From: Tolypothrix sp. NIES-4075
GTDB taxonomy: Bacteria; Cyanobacteriota; Cyanobacteriia; Cyanobacteriales; Nostocaceae
DNA: 57,218 nt
Direction of reading: 5' to 3'
Assembly: GCF_002218085.1 (NCBI RefSeq)
Contig: NZ_BDUC01000016.1
Coordinates: 4,846-62,063 of the forward strand
Position numbers and translations under genes: made by a program. Under the pieces are notes generated by a model. It was not told the origin of the DNA and made no database searches. It saw nothing but the letters and a program-made list of their open reading frames with translations. This document shows positions 17,242 to 25,836 of the stretch, piece after piece (the first letter of the stretch is position 1; the number at the start of each line of letters is the position of its first letter).

Positions 17242-19113
17242 ATGAGCGCTAAAATCCATACTCAAAACGCGAGTACGGCTGAACAGTTGGAACGAGATAC
17301 AGATGCGGAACTTGCGTCATCTGAATCTCCTAATTCTTCACTATCAAAGTCACCCGTACGTCGTTCACCTCTAGTAGATAATCAGCCCAACTCCTGCTCG
17401 GACAGTATGCCGAGTTCCAGCAGCCAGGAATCTGCACAGCTTTCGGTCGCCGAGGCTGTGGTCGAGATGCTGCAAAATATGGGAGTCGTTCATGCATTCG
17501 GCGTTTCGGGAGGCGGGGTGGCACCTCTATGGACAGTGCTGGAGCGTAGCCCGATCCAAGTTTTTCACTTTCGCCATGAAGCAGGAGCAGCCTTTGCAGC
17601 TACTGAGTCTTATCTTGCAAGTGGTCGCCCCGTACTCGTGTTCACCACGACTGGTCCTGGTCTTACCAATGCACTGACTGGTTTGTTCGCGGCACGCTCA
17701 GAGGGAGCAAAGGTAATTTTGCTGTCGGGTTATACTCCGGTAGCACAACGTGGACGGTGGGCTTTACAAGAAACCAGCAGCTATACAATGCCTATCTCAG
17801 GTCTTTTTACTTCAGGTTCGCTGTTCCATTATGCTACCATATTAGAGAGCGATGCCGAACTGCCGGAGATAGCTCGTAGGCTTTCTATCGGTTTAGGACA
17901 ACTTGGTGGCTTCGTGGCTCACATTAGTATCCCAACAGGGATTCAGGGTAGCCCAAACAAGATATCGGTGCCACAAGTGGCTTTCTCTCGAACTATTGCA
18001 ACTGTTAGTAACGAAGCGATCGCCAAATGTGTACAGTTGCTCAATGAAGGACCTTTTGCAATTTGGGTTGGCTTCGGTGCGCGGTATGCTGCTCAGGAAA
18101 TTCGTCAGCTTGCTGAAAAAACAGGTGCAGCGGTCATGTGTTCCCCGCGTAGCAAAGGAATTTTTCCCGAAGATCATCCTCAGTTTATAGGTGTCACAGG
18201 CTTTGCTGGACATCCGTCCGTTCTGACCTATATGCAGGTGCAATGTCCTCAGCACGTGCTAGTGCTGGGAACGCGTCTGGGAGAATTCACTTCGTTCTGG
18301 CGACCCGATATGGTTCCCTCACGAGGGTTTATCCACGTTGATATTGATCCAGAAGTGCCTGGAACCGCCTATCCATCTGCTGAAACCTTTGCTATCCATT
18401 CTGATGTGGGAATGTTTGTCAAGGCGTTGCTGGAGGATATACCAAAACGTCGTGAGGGGTCAGAAGTTTTGTCGCTACCTCGTCCACACCATGAGATTAT
18501 CAATCCCAGCCCAGAGAGGCTAGTGCGCCCTGAGGTACTGATGGATGCCATTCAACGGGTAATTGTTGAAGGCAGTGATGCTTTGGTCATGGCTGAGGGA
18601 GGGAACTCATTTGCTTGGGCAATTCACCTGCTAAAATTTATACAACCAGATCGTTTTCGGATCAGTACTTATTTTGCATCTATGGGCCATTTTGTCACAG
18701 GTGTTGTGGGTGGTGCCTTGGGACATAATGGTAAGGCTGTCGCCATTGTCGGAGATGGAGCCATGCTAATGAACAACGAAGTCAGCACAGCTGTTAAATT
18801 CCGGATTCCTGCTGTTTGGATCGTACTTAATGATGCACGTTACAATATGTGCGACCAGGGCAATACGGCACAAGGACTGATCGGCGTGGATACAGAAATT
18901 CCGCGTAGTGACTTTGTAAAAATTGCCACCGGAATGGGAGCCTGCGGCATTCGTGTGGAGAAAGAATCCGGTCTAGAAGCAGCGTTAGAGATGGCACTTG
19001 CTTCAAAAGCCCCATTCGTGGTTGACATCCAGATCGATCCGACCAGACCAGCGCCGATTGGCGGTCGCATTCAGGGTTTGATCTCGCAAAGAACACAAGA
19101 ACTACAGAATTAA
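17242..19113 (+). CDS. cybE: thiamine diphosphate-dependent enzyme of the acetolactate synthase family
   Basis: Forms carbon-carbon bonds after decarboxylating a 2-keto acid, giving an acyloin. It has the three ThDP-enzyme domains: a Pyr domain with the activating Glu in RHEAGAAFAA (E113), a middle domain, and a PP domain with IVGDGAMLMNNEV to VLNDARYNM (about residues 500-535) that binds Mg-ThDP. Residues 1-65 are an extra Ser-rich, probably disordered extension. The start at ATG 17242 is preferred; a GTG at 17206 would add 12 residues. It belongs to the same broad family as ScyA of scytonemin synthesis. In a furanolide route it would join a branched-chain keto acid unit with an aromatic aldehyde or keto acid. 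Symbol from memory of the cyb cluster. Confidence 0.9.
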   Translation: MSAKIHTQNASTAEQLERDTDAELASSESPNSSLSKSPVRRSPLVDNQPNSCSDSMPSSSSQESAQLSVAEAVVEMLQNMGVVHAFGVSGGGVAPLWTVLERSPIQVFHFRHEAGAAFAATESYLASGRPVLVFTTTGPGLTNALTGLFAARSEGAKVILLSGYTPVAQRGRWALQETSSYTMPISGLFTSGSLFHYATILESDAELPEIARRLSIGLGQLGGFVAHISIPTGIQGSPNKISVPQVAFSRTIATVSNEAIAKCVQLLNEGPFAIWVGFGARYAAQEIRQLAEKTGAAVMCSPRSKGIFPEDHPQFIGVTGFAGHPSVLTYMQVQCPQHVLVLGTRLGEFTSFWRPDMVPSRGFIHVDIDPEVPGTAYPSAETFAIHSDVGMFVKALLEDIPKRREGSEVLSLPRPHHEIINPSPERLVRPEVLMDAIQRVIVEGSDALVMAEGGNSFAWAIHLLKFIQPDRFRISTYFASMGHFVTGVVGGALGHNGKAVAIVGDGAMLMNNEVSTAVKFRIPAVWIVLNDARYNMCDQGNTAQGLIGVDTEIPRSDFVKIATGMGACGIRVEKESGLEAALEMALASKAPFVVDIQIDPTRPAPIGGRIQGLISQRTQELQN

Positions 19114-19129
19114 AAGGAGAGACACCACA

Positions 19130-20260
19130 ATGTTTCAACCAGTAGGTATTCACTCACTTGCAGTTAGCTTTCCTAGCGTCATCCGTACCAATGATTATTA
19201 CAGAGAAAATTACCCCGAGTTAATTGCTCAGGTCGAGCAAAAAACATTATCCAAGGTATTTTCACCAGCAGATTCCACTACTAGTAATGAATTTGAAGTA
19301 GAGATGGCACCCTATCTTCAAGATCCTTTTCGCGGCAGCGTTGAGCGACGGGTGCTTGGTCCAGGTGAGACATCCTTAACACTTTCTTGTCGTGCTGCTA
19401 AGAACGCCCTTGAGGCAGCAAATCTTTCTGTCAACAAAATAGATTTGATGCTCGTTGCCACAATTTTTCCTGAGCAAATTGTACCTGGCAATGCTGCCTT
19501 TATTGCTGGTGAACTCGGATTTCAGGGTGCTGCATGGAATCTTGATTCCACCTGCTCAAGTGCTGTAGCTGCTATCCAGAGCGCTAGTGCGCTAGTACGT
19601 GCTGGAGAGTACCGCAATGTGCTAGTAGTTATCTGTACTAACTACTCTCCCTTTGCTGACGAAAACGATACTCTCTCGTTTTTCTTAGGTGACGGAGCAG
19701 GAGCCTTTGTAGTTAGCTCTCTCAAAACCAACCAGGGTGTCCTTGGCACAAAAATTGTAAATACAGCCTCAACGTGTGGGACTTTCTTTAATCAACTGAC
19801 AACGGACGCTCAGGGTAACCCACGGATGTATATCCGGGCAGCTAAAGGTACGAATAAAGTGCTCAGTGAAACTGCCGCCCCGCTCCTCCGGCAATGCTGT
19901 ATGGGTGCGCTAGAAGTCGCTGGCGTAACTCTTGATGAAATTAACTTTTTTGCCTTCAATACGCCTACTGCCTGGTATGCCAGCCTTTGTATCCAGGCAC
20001 TGGGTATCGATCCTGAACGCACAATTGATCTCCACAAACGTTATGCCAACATTGGACCGATGCTCCCACTCGCAAATTTGTATCACGGTGCGGAATCAGG
20101 CAAGATTCGTGAAAATGACTTGGTTCTGGTTTACAACATTGGTTCGGTATCCAACGCTGGAGCGACTGTGATGCGCTGGGGTGATGTTGCACTAGGTCCG
20201 GCTCCTGCACCTCCAGTAAGCTTTGATTTACAAGCGGATAAGGTTTTCTCTCTTCGCTAA
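19130..20260 (+). CDS. cybF: ketoacyl-ACP synthase III-like condensing enzyme, probable furanolide synthase
   Basis: A thiolase-fold enzyme of FabH/CerJ type, 376 residues. The nucleophilic Cys is C142 (LDSTCSSAVAA), and LGDGAGAFVV and the C-terminal GSVSNAGATVMRWG are conserved. By eye the usual catalytic His (HQAN motif) is replaced by Asn at 277 (FAFNTPTAW), while the Asn of the third motif is kept (RYANIGP, N307). Loss of that His argues against ordinary decarboxylative Claisen chemistry and for acyl transfer plus another ring-closing step. A strong AAGGAGAG site precedes the ATG, 16 bp after the ThDP gene, so the two are probably coupled. In the published cyanobacterin pathway an enzyme of this kind assembles the butyrolactone from the acyloin and cinnamoyl-CoA; that assignment is by recollection. 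Confidence 0.9.
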   Translation: MFQPVGIHSLAVSFPSVIRTNDYYRENYPELIAQVEQKTLSKVFSPADSTTSNEFEVEMAPYLQDPFRGSVERRVLGPGETSLTLSCRAAKNALEAANLSVNKIDLMLVATIFPEQIVPGNAAFIAGELGFQGAAWNLDSTCSSAVAAIQSASALVRAGEYRNVLVVICTNYSPFADENDTLSFFLGDGAGAFVVSSLKTNQGVLGTKIVNTASTCGTFFNQLTTDAQGNPRMYIRAAKGTNKVLSETAAPLLRQCCMGALEVAGVTLDEINFFAFNTPTAWYASLCIQALGIDPERTIDLHKRYANIGPMLPLANLYHGAESGKIRENDLVLVYNIGSVSNAGATVMRWGDVALGPAPAPPVSFDLQADKVFSLR

Positions 20261-20409
20261 ATGGCACTTTCAAGTCAACTTTGTGTAATTTATTCTTGTA
20301 GCTTTATTCACTGTTGACCGTCAATAGTCAGCACAGGATGAAGTACTTTCGGTAGCAGTCTTTTACTGTGGCAAAAGCAAAAACAAGCGTTATCTAGAAA
20401 AATACTGTC

Positions 20410-21336
20410 ATGGCACATCAAATAAAAGATATGTCTTCTCAACCCATAATTGTTGTTAGCGGTGCAACCGGAACAACTGGTAAATATCTAGTTAGACTAC
20501 TTTCTCAAGTCAAGGATGTTAAAGTACGTGCCGCAGTCCACTCTCTGAAAAAAGCTAGAGAACTACCTGAGAATGTGGAAGTTGTTCAGATGGATTATGC
20601 TCAACCAGAAACGGTGGTGTCCGCTTTTGCAGGTGCTACTAAGCTTTATCTCTTGCCTCCTAGCGATGCAGATCATGATCGGTCTAAGATAGCACCTATA
20701 ATGATGGAAGCGGCAAAGAAAATAGGAATCCAATATATTGTTCTTATTAGTGCCTTTGGAATTGATCGAGAGCCAATTCTGCAAACGGATCGAGAATTAT
20801 ATTTCCAAGTAGAAGAAATGGTGATTGGCTCTGGCATAGCTTATACTATTCTGCGCCCCAGTTGGTTTAATCAAAACTTCATTTCGCCCGTATTTTTTGG
20901 TCCACAAGTTCAGCAAGGTATTCTCGGTTTACCAGTCGGAGAAGGAAGGGCTGGATGGATAGACTCTAGGGACATTGCTGCTGTAGCTGCGACAGTTCTC
21001 ACCCAGACAGGTCATGAGAACAAAATCTACAACTTGACTGGTCCGGAATCACTGACTACTAGTGAGTTAACCGCTATTCTTTCTAGGGCTGCGGATAGAG
21101 AAATAGAATTCATAGACGTTTCTGAAGAGTCTTATGCCCAAATGCTGAGGCATTTTGGTCTTGATGAATTACCAATACAAAGGTTACTTGACATAATGAG
21201 AAAGTGGAAGATTGGATCTCACAATATCGTCACACAAGATGTTGAAAAAGTAACAGGCAAAAAGCCCATTTTTTTTAAGGAATTTGCAATAGCTCATGCT
21301 CACTTACTACGACAATTAAATCTTCAAGAGGCATGA
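20410..21336 (+). CDS. NmrA/isoflavone reductase-like NAD(P)-binding protein
   Basis: An atypical short-chain dehydrogenase. The N-terminal Rossmann motif is VVSGATGTTGKYLVRLLS, with VRAAVHSLKKA for the adenosine phosphate and LRPSWFNQNF further on, typical of NmrA/QOR2 and phenylcoumaran benzylic ether reductase relatives. 308 residues, normal for the family. Start at 20410 or at the in-frame ATG 20440. It lies 149 bp after the condensing enzyme and before a terminator, so it is probably the last gene of the first operon. A reduction (double bond or carbonyl) of the furanolide skeleton is likely; which one cannot be told. Confidence 0.85.
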   Translation: MAHQIKDMSSQPIIVVSGATGTTGKYLVRLLSQVKDVKVRAAVHSLKKARELPENVEVVQMDYAQPETVVSAFAGATKLYLLPPSDADHDRSKIAPIMMEAAKKIGIQYIVLISAFGIDREPILQTDRELYFQVEEMVIGSGIAYTILRPSWFNQNFISPVFFGPQVQQGILGLPVGEGRAGWIDSRDIAAVAATVLTQTGHENKIYNLTGPESLTTSELTAILSRAADREIEFIDVSEESYAQMLRHFGLDELPIQRLLDIMRKWKIGSHNIVTQDVEKVTGKKPIFFKEFAIAHAHLLRQLNLQEA

Positions 21337-21345
21337 AGTTCTCAA

Positions 21346-21390
21346 AAAACCGCTGTATTCCTATATGTGTAAATTTATAGCGGTTTTAAC
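21346..21390 (+). terminator. hairpin terminator after the NmrA-like gene
   Basis: AAAACCGCT (with GTA following) pairs with AGCGGTTTT about 25 nt later, ending in TTTTAACTT. It separates the core biosynthetic operon (11587-21336) from the tailoring genes. Confidence 0.6.
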
Positions 21391-21586
21391 TTGCATTAAA
21401 TACACTTTTTGTGGAGTAAGCATCTTACCACTCAGAGCCTAAAATGGTCTTTTTGCCCATCTCACAATAAACCAGCATTGTTATGTATTTGATTGATGCT
21501 ATATTGCAAGTTTTACTTTGTCGTACGGGTTGTTTTTTTAGCTAAAAAAGCTGTGTATATATTATCAAGTATACAAGGGGTAACAA

Positions 21587-22657
21587 ATGAACACTATTTT
21601 TGAAAAAGTTGAAATGCCAAAGTCAACTCAATCAAAAACGCAAGACAATAAAGGAGCGATAAATTTTCCTGCCAGCTGGTATGTTGCTATGCACTCCCAG
21701 GATTTGGGTAAAAAGCCAATGGCAATAGAGTTATTTGGTCAGTCCTTAGTAGCTTGGCGAGATCAAAATAATCATCCAGTCATTATGGAACCTTACTGCT
21801 CGCACAAGGGCGCTAATCTGGCTATTGGTAAGGTAATAGATGGTTGTATTCAATGCCCTTTTCATCACTGGCGCTATGACTCCTCTGGGAAATGTGTTTT
21901 CATACCTGAGGTAGACCACATTCCCCCAATGGCTCGTCAAGCTACTTATATTACTGTCGAAAGATATGGTTGCGTTTGGGTATGGTATGGTTCTAAAACT
22001 CCTCTGTTCCCTCTGCTTGAGTTTCCAGCAGCTGAAGATGAGAAAGATAACTATATATTTACACCTCAAGTTATAAGAATCAACACACCGCTGCAAGAAG
22101 CAATTGAAAACTTAGTTGATTATTCTCATTTAAAAACAGTACATGAAATGAAGTTTTCTGCTCCTCTTCAAATCACTCTACTTCACGAGCATAACTCGAT
22201 ACAACAGAACGAAACAGTTATTCAAAAAGATGCTTGGTTTGGATTTAATGCTAAATTCCCACTCTACAAAAGAGGGGGGATAATAGGTGCATTAAGTCGA
22301 GCTTTAGGGCTTGTTTCTGAGTTTTCGGTAATACGAGTAGATAGTTGGCCAAGCGGATTTACATCTCTTAATTTAATGGATGAGAAGGTGATATATGCAT
22401 TGATATCTAGCTTCATTCCAGTGAATGAAAACAAGACCAATATGATAAGCTGGATAATGTACAAGAAAACTGGTAACTTTTTACTAGATAGGTTTTACGC
22501 CGCTCTTATCGCTTGGCGAATTCAAGCTACCGTAGTTCAGGATATACCTATTTGGAATACCATGAAGCCAAGTGCAGGCAAGGTTCATGTCAAGGATGAC
22601 TGGTTACTCTTAAAGTTCAGAAATTTTTATCAAATGTGGGTTGATAAAGTCGAATAG
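21587..22657 (+). CDS. Rieske non-haem iron oxygenase, oxygenase component
   Basis: Activates O2 at a mononuclear iron using electrons from a [2Fe-2S] centre. The Rieske ligands are C71, H73, C90 and H93 (YCSHKG and CPFHHW). The mononuclear iron site is in NLVDYSHLKTVH: D178 as the bridging residue and H181, H186 as ligands; an acidic ligand should lie in the C-terminal half. Length (356) fits the VanA/KshA/PaO-type single-subunit oxygenases, several of which hydroxylate or O-demethylate aryl ethers. An AAGGGG site precedes the ATG. No reductase partner is in the window, so it must borrow ferredoxin or another reductase. It is the best candidate for forming a methylenedioxy bridge or adding a ring hydroxyl, since no P450 is present. 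Confidence 0.9.
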   Translation: MNTIFEKVEMPKSTQSKTQDNKGAINFPASWYVAMHSQDLGKKPMAIELFGQSLVAWRDQNNHPVIMEPYCSHKGANLAIGKVIDGCIQCPFHHWRYDSSGKCVFIPEVDHIPPMARQATYITVERYGCVWVWYGSKTPLFPLLEFPAAEDEKDNYIFTPQVIRINTPLQEAIENLVDYSHLKTVHEMKFSAPLQITLLHEHNSIQQNETVIQKDAWFGFNAKFPLYKRGGIIGALSRALGLVSEFSVIRVDSWPSGFTSLNLMDEKVIYALISSFIPVNENKTNMISWIMYKKTGNFLLDRFYAALIAWRIQATVVQDIPIWNTMKPSAGKVHVKDDWLLLKFRNFYQMWVDKVE

Positions 22658-23156
22658 TGCAGTTTAAAAACTGAGGCTTGCACTATAAATGACCAAAACA
22701 CGTTATGGGGTTGCAGGTTTAGGGTGTAGGTTCAAAACGAAATGCCCATACCCTAAAAGGTACAAGCCCCTATTTTTAAATATGGAAAAAGGAAAAAGAT
22801 GTGTTTCGATCCGACGTAGTACGAGAAACACGGTGTCCTTCTTTGAAACCCTTGATTTTAATTATGGGGTTCACCACACCCTACACCCTAAACCTGCAAC
22901 CCCCTTCATCTAACACTCTCAAATTCAGGAAGGCTGTTTCACAGCGCAAACATAATGCACTCTTCTAAGAAAAAATTCTGAGGGTGAATGAAAAGTTCTT
23001 CCAAAGAATTATCGGTTTTGATTAAGTTTTGCGAACCTGGATCTATCTTCGCGATCAACATGGCTCTTTGTTGAGTCTTGGACAATCTTAGAATTTTGGA
23101 AAAATAACCAAGTTTCTGATACAAACATAAACATAATTTTACGGAGAAAATACTGT
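22658..23156. other. intergenic region between Rieske and halogenase genes
   Basis: Mostly taken up by the inverted-repeat element at 22707-22903. The remaining 250 bp before the halogenase show no gene; TTACGGAGAAAATACTGT just before 23157 gives a ribosome site, and a promoter must lie here or upstream. Confidence 0.5.
22707..22903. repeat. MITE-like element with 24-bp inverted ends
   Basis: A perfect 24-bp inverted repeat (outer part GGGGTTGCAGG, inner part GGGTGTAGG) at 22707-22730 and 22880-22903 encloses about 150 bp. The heptamer-like GGGTGTAGG/GGTTTAGG pattern is common in dispersed repeats of Nostocales. A 74-codon open frame inside is a by-product of the repeat and is not called as a gene. 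Confidence 0.6.
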
Positions 23157-24662
23157 ATGTCTACTCTACCCAAGTTCACACAAGTGCTTGTTATTGGTGG
23201 TGGTCCAGCTGGATCTACTACTGCCACTCTCCTAGCCCGTGAAGGTTTTGATGTGACGTTGATGGAGAAGGCAGTAGGACCACGCTACCACATCGGAGAA
23301 TCCCTTTTGCCCTCCTCTATGGAAATATTAGAGCTAACAAACGCAAAAGAAAAAGTGGAAGCTTATGGTTTCCAGCGCAAAGAAGGAGCATACTTCGAGT
23401 GGGGAACTGACAAATGGAGTTTCGATTTTGGACAACTAAACGGAAAGCAAAAGTATAGTTATCACGTTCGTCGTGCTGATTTTGACAAGCTGCTTTTGGA
23501 TCACGCAACCAGCCAAGGAGTGAAAGTCTTTGAGGGGACCGAAGTGCGTGAATTATCTTTCAATGGAGCCAGACCTCAGAGTGCTATTTGGTCACAGAAT
23601 TCTGGAGATAATAGTTCTGGAGAGATATCTTTTGACATTCTAGTTGATGCGTCAGGTCGTGCAGGTGTAATGGCGACACGCTACCTCAAGAACCGTCAGC
23701 AAAATCAAGTTTTTCAAAACATTGCTGTTTGGGGATACTGGAAGGGCGCTGGCAAATTGACGGAAGCTCCGGCAGGTGCCTTCGTTGGTGGCTCTACCGA
23801 GGATGGCTGGCTATGGGGAATCCCACTTCATGACGGTACACTGAGCGTGGGTGTAGTGATGCACAAAGAGAGCTATAAGGCAAGACGTTCTACGAGTTTA
23901 GAGGAGTTTTACTTAGGCGCGATCGCTGAGTCCCCATTAATGACGAAGCTTCTTACCCAAGCCGAGTTAGTATCCTCAGTGCAGGCTGAACAAGACTACT
24001 CTTACGCTGCTGAAAACTTCTGTGGACCTGGCTACTTCCTGATCGGAGATGCCGCCTGTTTCCTAGATCCTCTGCTCTCAACGGGGGTACACCTTGCTAA
24101 CCTTAGTGCATTATTGGCATCAGCAAGTATAACAAGTCTGCTACGTAATGAAGTCTCAGAGAACCAAGCAATATCTTTTTACGAAAAGAGCTATCGACAA
24201 GCTTATCTGCGCTTCTTGTCGTTGGTGTCATTCTTCTACGATAAGAAACGCGGTACGGAGGCATACTATGAAGAAGCTCAGGAACTGGCTCACAATGATT
24301 ACAGAGACTCTGCTCCTAACACTGCTTTTGTGAACTTGGTTTCTGGCATGGAAGATTTGACTGAAGCTCAAAACGGTATTGATAATTTGGTTATAGAGAA
24401 AATATCTCAACGAGCTGCAAGAAGCTTATCTCTTGAGCAGGTTCAAGAAGACTTAGACGGAGAAAAGATGGATACTCAAATCATGAATGTAATGGAGGGA
24501 ATGTACACGTTTTCAAAAGATTTGTCAGTTGAAGCAGCCATTGACGGTTTCTATGTTGTAACGCGACCACGGCTAGGGTTAGGTCGTGTTTCAGAAAAAG
24601 TTGAAGAAAGTGCACAGAAGCGTTTAGCTGACTCAAATGCCCCAAGCCCCAGCATCAGATAG
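23157..24662 (+). CDS. FAD-dependent halogenase
   Basis: Uses FADH2, O2 and chloride to chlorinate an electron-rich (phenolic) ring. The FAD-binding motif is VIGGGPAGSTTATLLAREG at the N-terminus, the halogenase signature WLWGIP occurs near residue 218, and GDAACFLDPLLSTGVHLA is the second flavin-binding motif. At 501 residues it groups by appearance with phenol/pyrrole halogenases (CmlS, PltA-like) more than with tryptophan halogenases. GGAGAA precedes the ATG. No flavin reductase gene is present in the window, so FADH2 must come from a general reductase. It fits the chlorine atom of cyanobacterin's benzyl ring. Confidence 0.92.
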   Translation: MSTLPKFTQVLVIGGGPAGSTTATLLAREGFDVTLMEKAVGPRYHIGESLLPSSMEILELTNAKEKVEAYGFQRKEGAYFEWGTDKWSFDFGQLNGKQKYSYHVRRADFDKLLLDHATSQGVKVFEGTEVRELSFNGARPQSAIWSQNSGDNSSGEISFDILVDASGRAGVMATRYLKNRQQNQVFQNIAVWGYWKGAGKLTEAPAGAFVGGSTEDGWLWGIPLHDGTLSVGVVMHKESYKARRSTSLEEFYLGAIAESPLMTKLLTQAELVSSVQAEQDYSYAAENFCGPGYFLIGDAACFLDPLLSTGVHLANLSALLASASITSLLRNEVSENQAISFYEKSYRQAYLRFLSLVSFFYDKKRGTEAYYEEAQELAHNDYRDSAPNTAFVNLVSGMEDLTEAQNGIDNLVIEKISQRAARSLSLEQVQEDLDGEKMDTQIMNVMEGMYTFSKDLSVEAAIDGFYVVTRPRLGLGRVSEKVEESAQKRLADSNAPSPSIR

Positions 24663-25009
24663 TAAGCTGTTGCACTTTTAATTTACACAGTAGGGTGGGC
24701 ATCCCTGCCCGTCCCACTCATAGTTAGGTTTACTAAGGCTGTGCAAGTTAAAGAATTGTTAGCTTAACACTGCTTGATGCCTCGGTGGTCCTACTTGATA
24801 ACGTTTGCTTGCACTTACAACATCAAAACACTAAGTATCCCAGTTTAGTTCTTCTCTTGATCTGGTGGGGGAAAGTGTCAGAGTGCAGTTGACAATTAAA
24901 CAGCGAATGCAAAGTTAGACCACATTATCCTGTATTGATCATCTCTGCTTACGCTTTACTAACTGGTTTTGACCACACTTATCTGAAATAACAGGAAGAA
25001 CTAATAAAC
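24663..25009. other. intergenic region between halogenase and methyltransferase genes
   Basis: No gene. GTGGGCA...TGCCCGTCCCAC near 24697-24720 can fold into an imperfect GC-rich hairpin without a T-run, perhaps a weak terminator or a dispersed repeat. Confidence 0.45.
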
Positions 25010-25657
25010 ATGGAATTACAGGTTGTCAATCTGCTAACTGAACTTGAAGCCCGTCTGAGAGTAGAGGAAAGCCAAAGTCCAAAGGAAAACCCCTTCACCA
25101 CTCTTAGCCCCGAAGAACTAGATAAGCTAATGAGTCAGTTAATGCTGGCTGTTGGACCGGAGACTGGTAAGTTCTTAAATATGCTCCTGAAGATGCAGGG
25201 TGGTAAACGCATTCTTGACATTGGAACCAGTTTCGGATATTCAACGCTCTGGCTAGCGGAAGCGGCACGGGTGAATGGTGGTCATGTGATTACTCTAGAA
25301 TATGTGAACTCGAAGCAGGCGCAAGCAATTGAACACATCCATAAAGCTGGTCTACAAAATGTTGTGGACTTCAAACTAGGTGACGCAGTGGCATTGCTTG
25401 AAACTTTACCGGGACCATGGGATTTTGTGCTGATCGATCTGTGGAAAGATCTTTACATCCCCTGCTTCGACCACATTTATGAGAAGCTCTCTCCAGGGGC
25501 TATTGTCATCGCAGACAACATCAGTTTTCCCGTTGAGTTTCGTGAAACCATGAAGGCTTACCAACAGCACGTCCGCTCGAAGCCAAACCTAGATTCAGTC
25601 GAGGTTGGTGTCGGTCATGGTCTTGAATTAACGCGCAAGCGATCTGGCATCAGTTAG
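25010..25657 (+). CDS. class I SAM-dependent O-methyltransferase (CCoAOMT/catechol type)
   Basis: The 215-residue protein has the compact fold of metal-dependent caffeoyl-CoA and catechol O-methyltransferases: ILDIGTSFGYSTLWLAEAA as the SAM site, VITLEYVNSKQAQAI for the ribose-binding acidic residue, and VLIDLWKDLYIPCFD plus VIADNISFP in the places of the metal ligands. The usual DAxK becomes DLWK, so metal binding may differ. ACAGGAAG precedes the ATG. It would methylate one hydroxyl of a catechol, a step compatible with tyrosinase-type hydroxylation and later methylenedioxy closure by the Rieske enzyme. Confidence 0.85.
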   Translation: MELQVVNLLTELEARLRVEESQSPKENPFTTLSPEELDKLMSQLMLAVGPETGKFLNMLLKMQGGKRILDIGTSFGYSTLWLAEAARVNGGHVITLEYVNSKQAQAIEHIHKAGLQNVVDFKLGDAVALLETLPGPWDFVLIDLWKDLYIPCFDHIYEKLSPGAIVIADNISFPVEFRETMKAYQQHVRSKPNLDSVEVGVGHGLELTRKRSGIS

Positions 25658-25836
25658 AACTTAGAGACTTACGGTTGGTGACAGCTCATAAACCTGATTG
25701 GCAGACAAAACTAAAAGTTTTTCTCAGTATAATTTCTTACTTTTACACTTAGATGTTCTTTGCAACTATGGTACAGAGGCTTTTATTCAAGTATCGAGAC
25801 AATTTTGAAGTTTTTACAAGTCAATAAGCGAAGAAA

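Noticed and set aside
22689..22913. 74-codon ORF between the Rieske and halogenase genes
   Set aside because: It spans the inverted-repeat element, whose symmetry explains the sequence.
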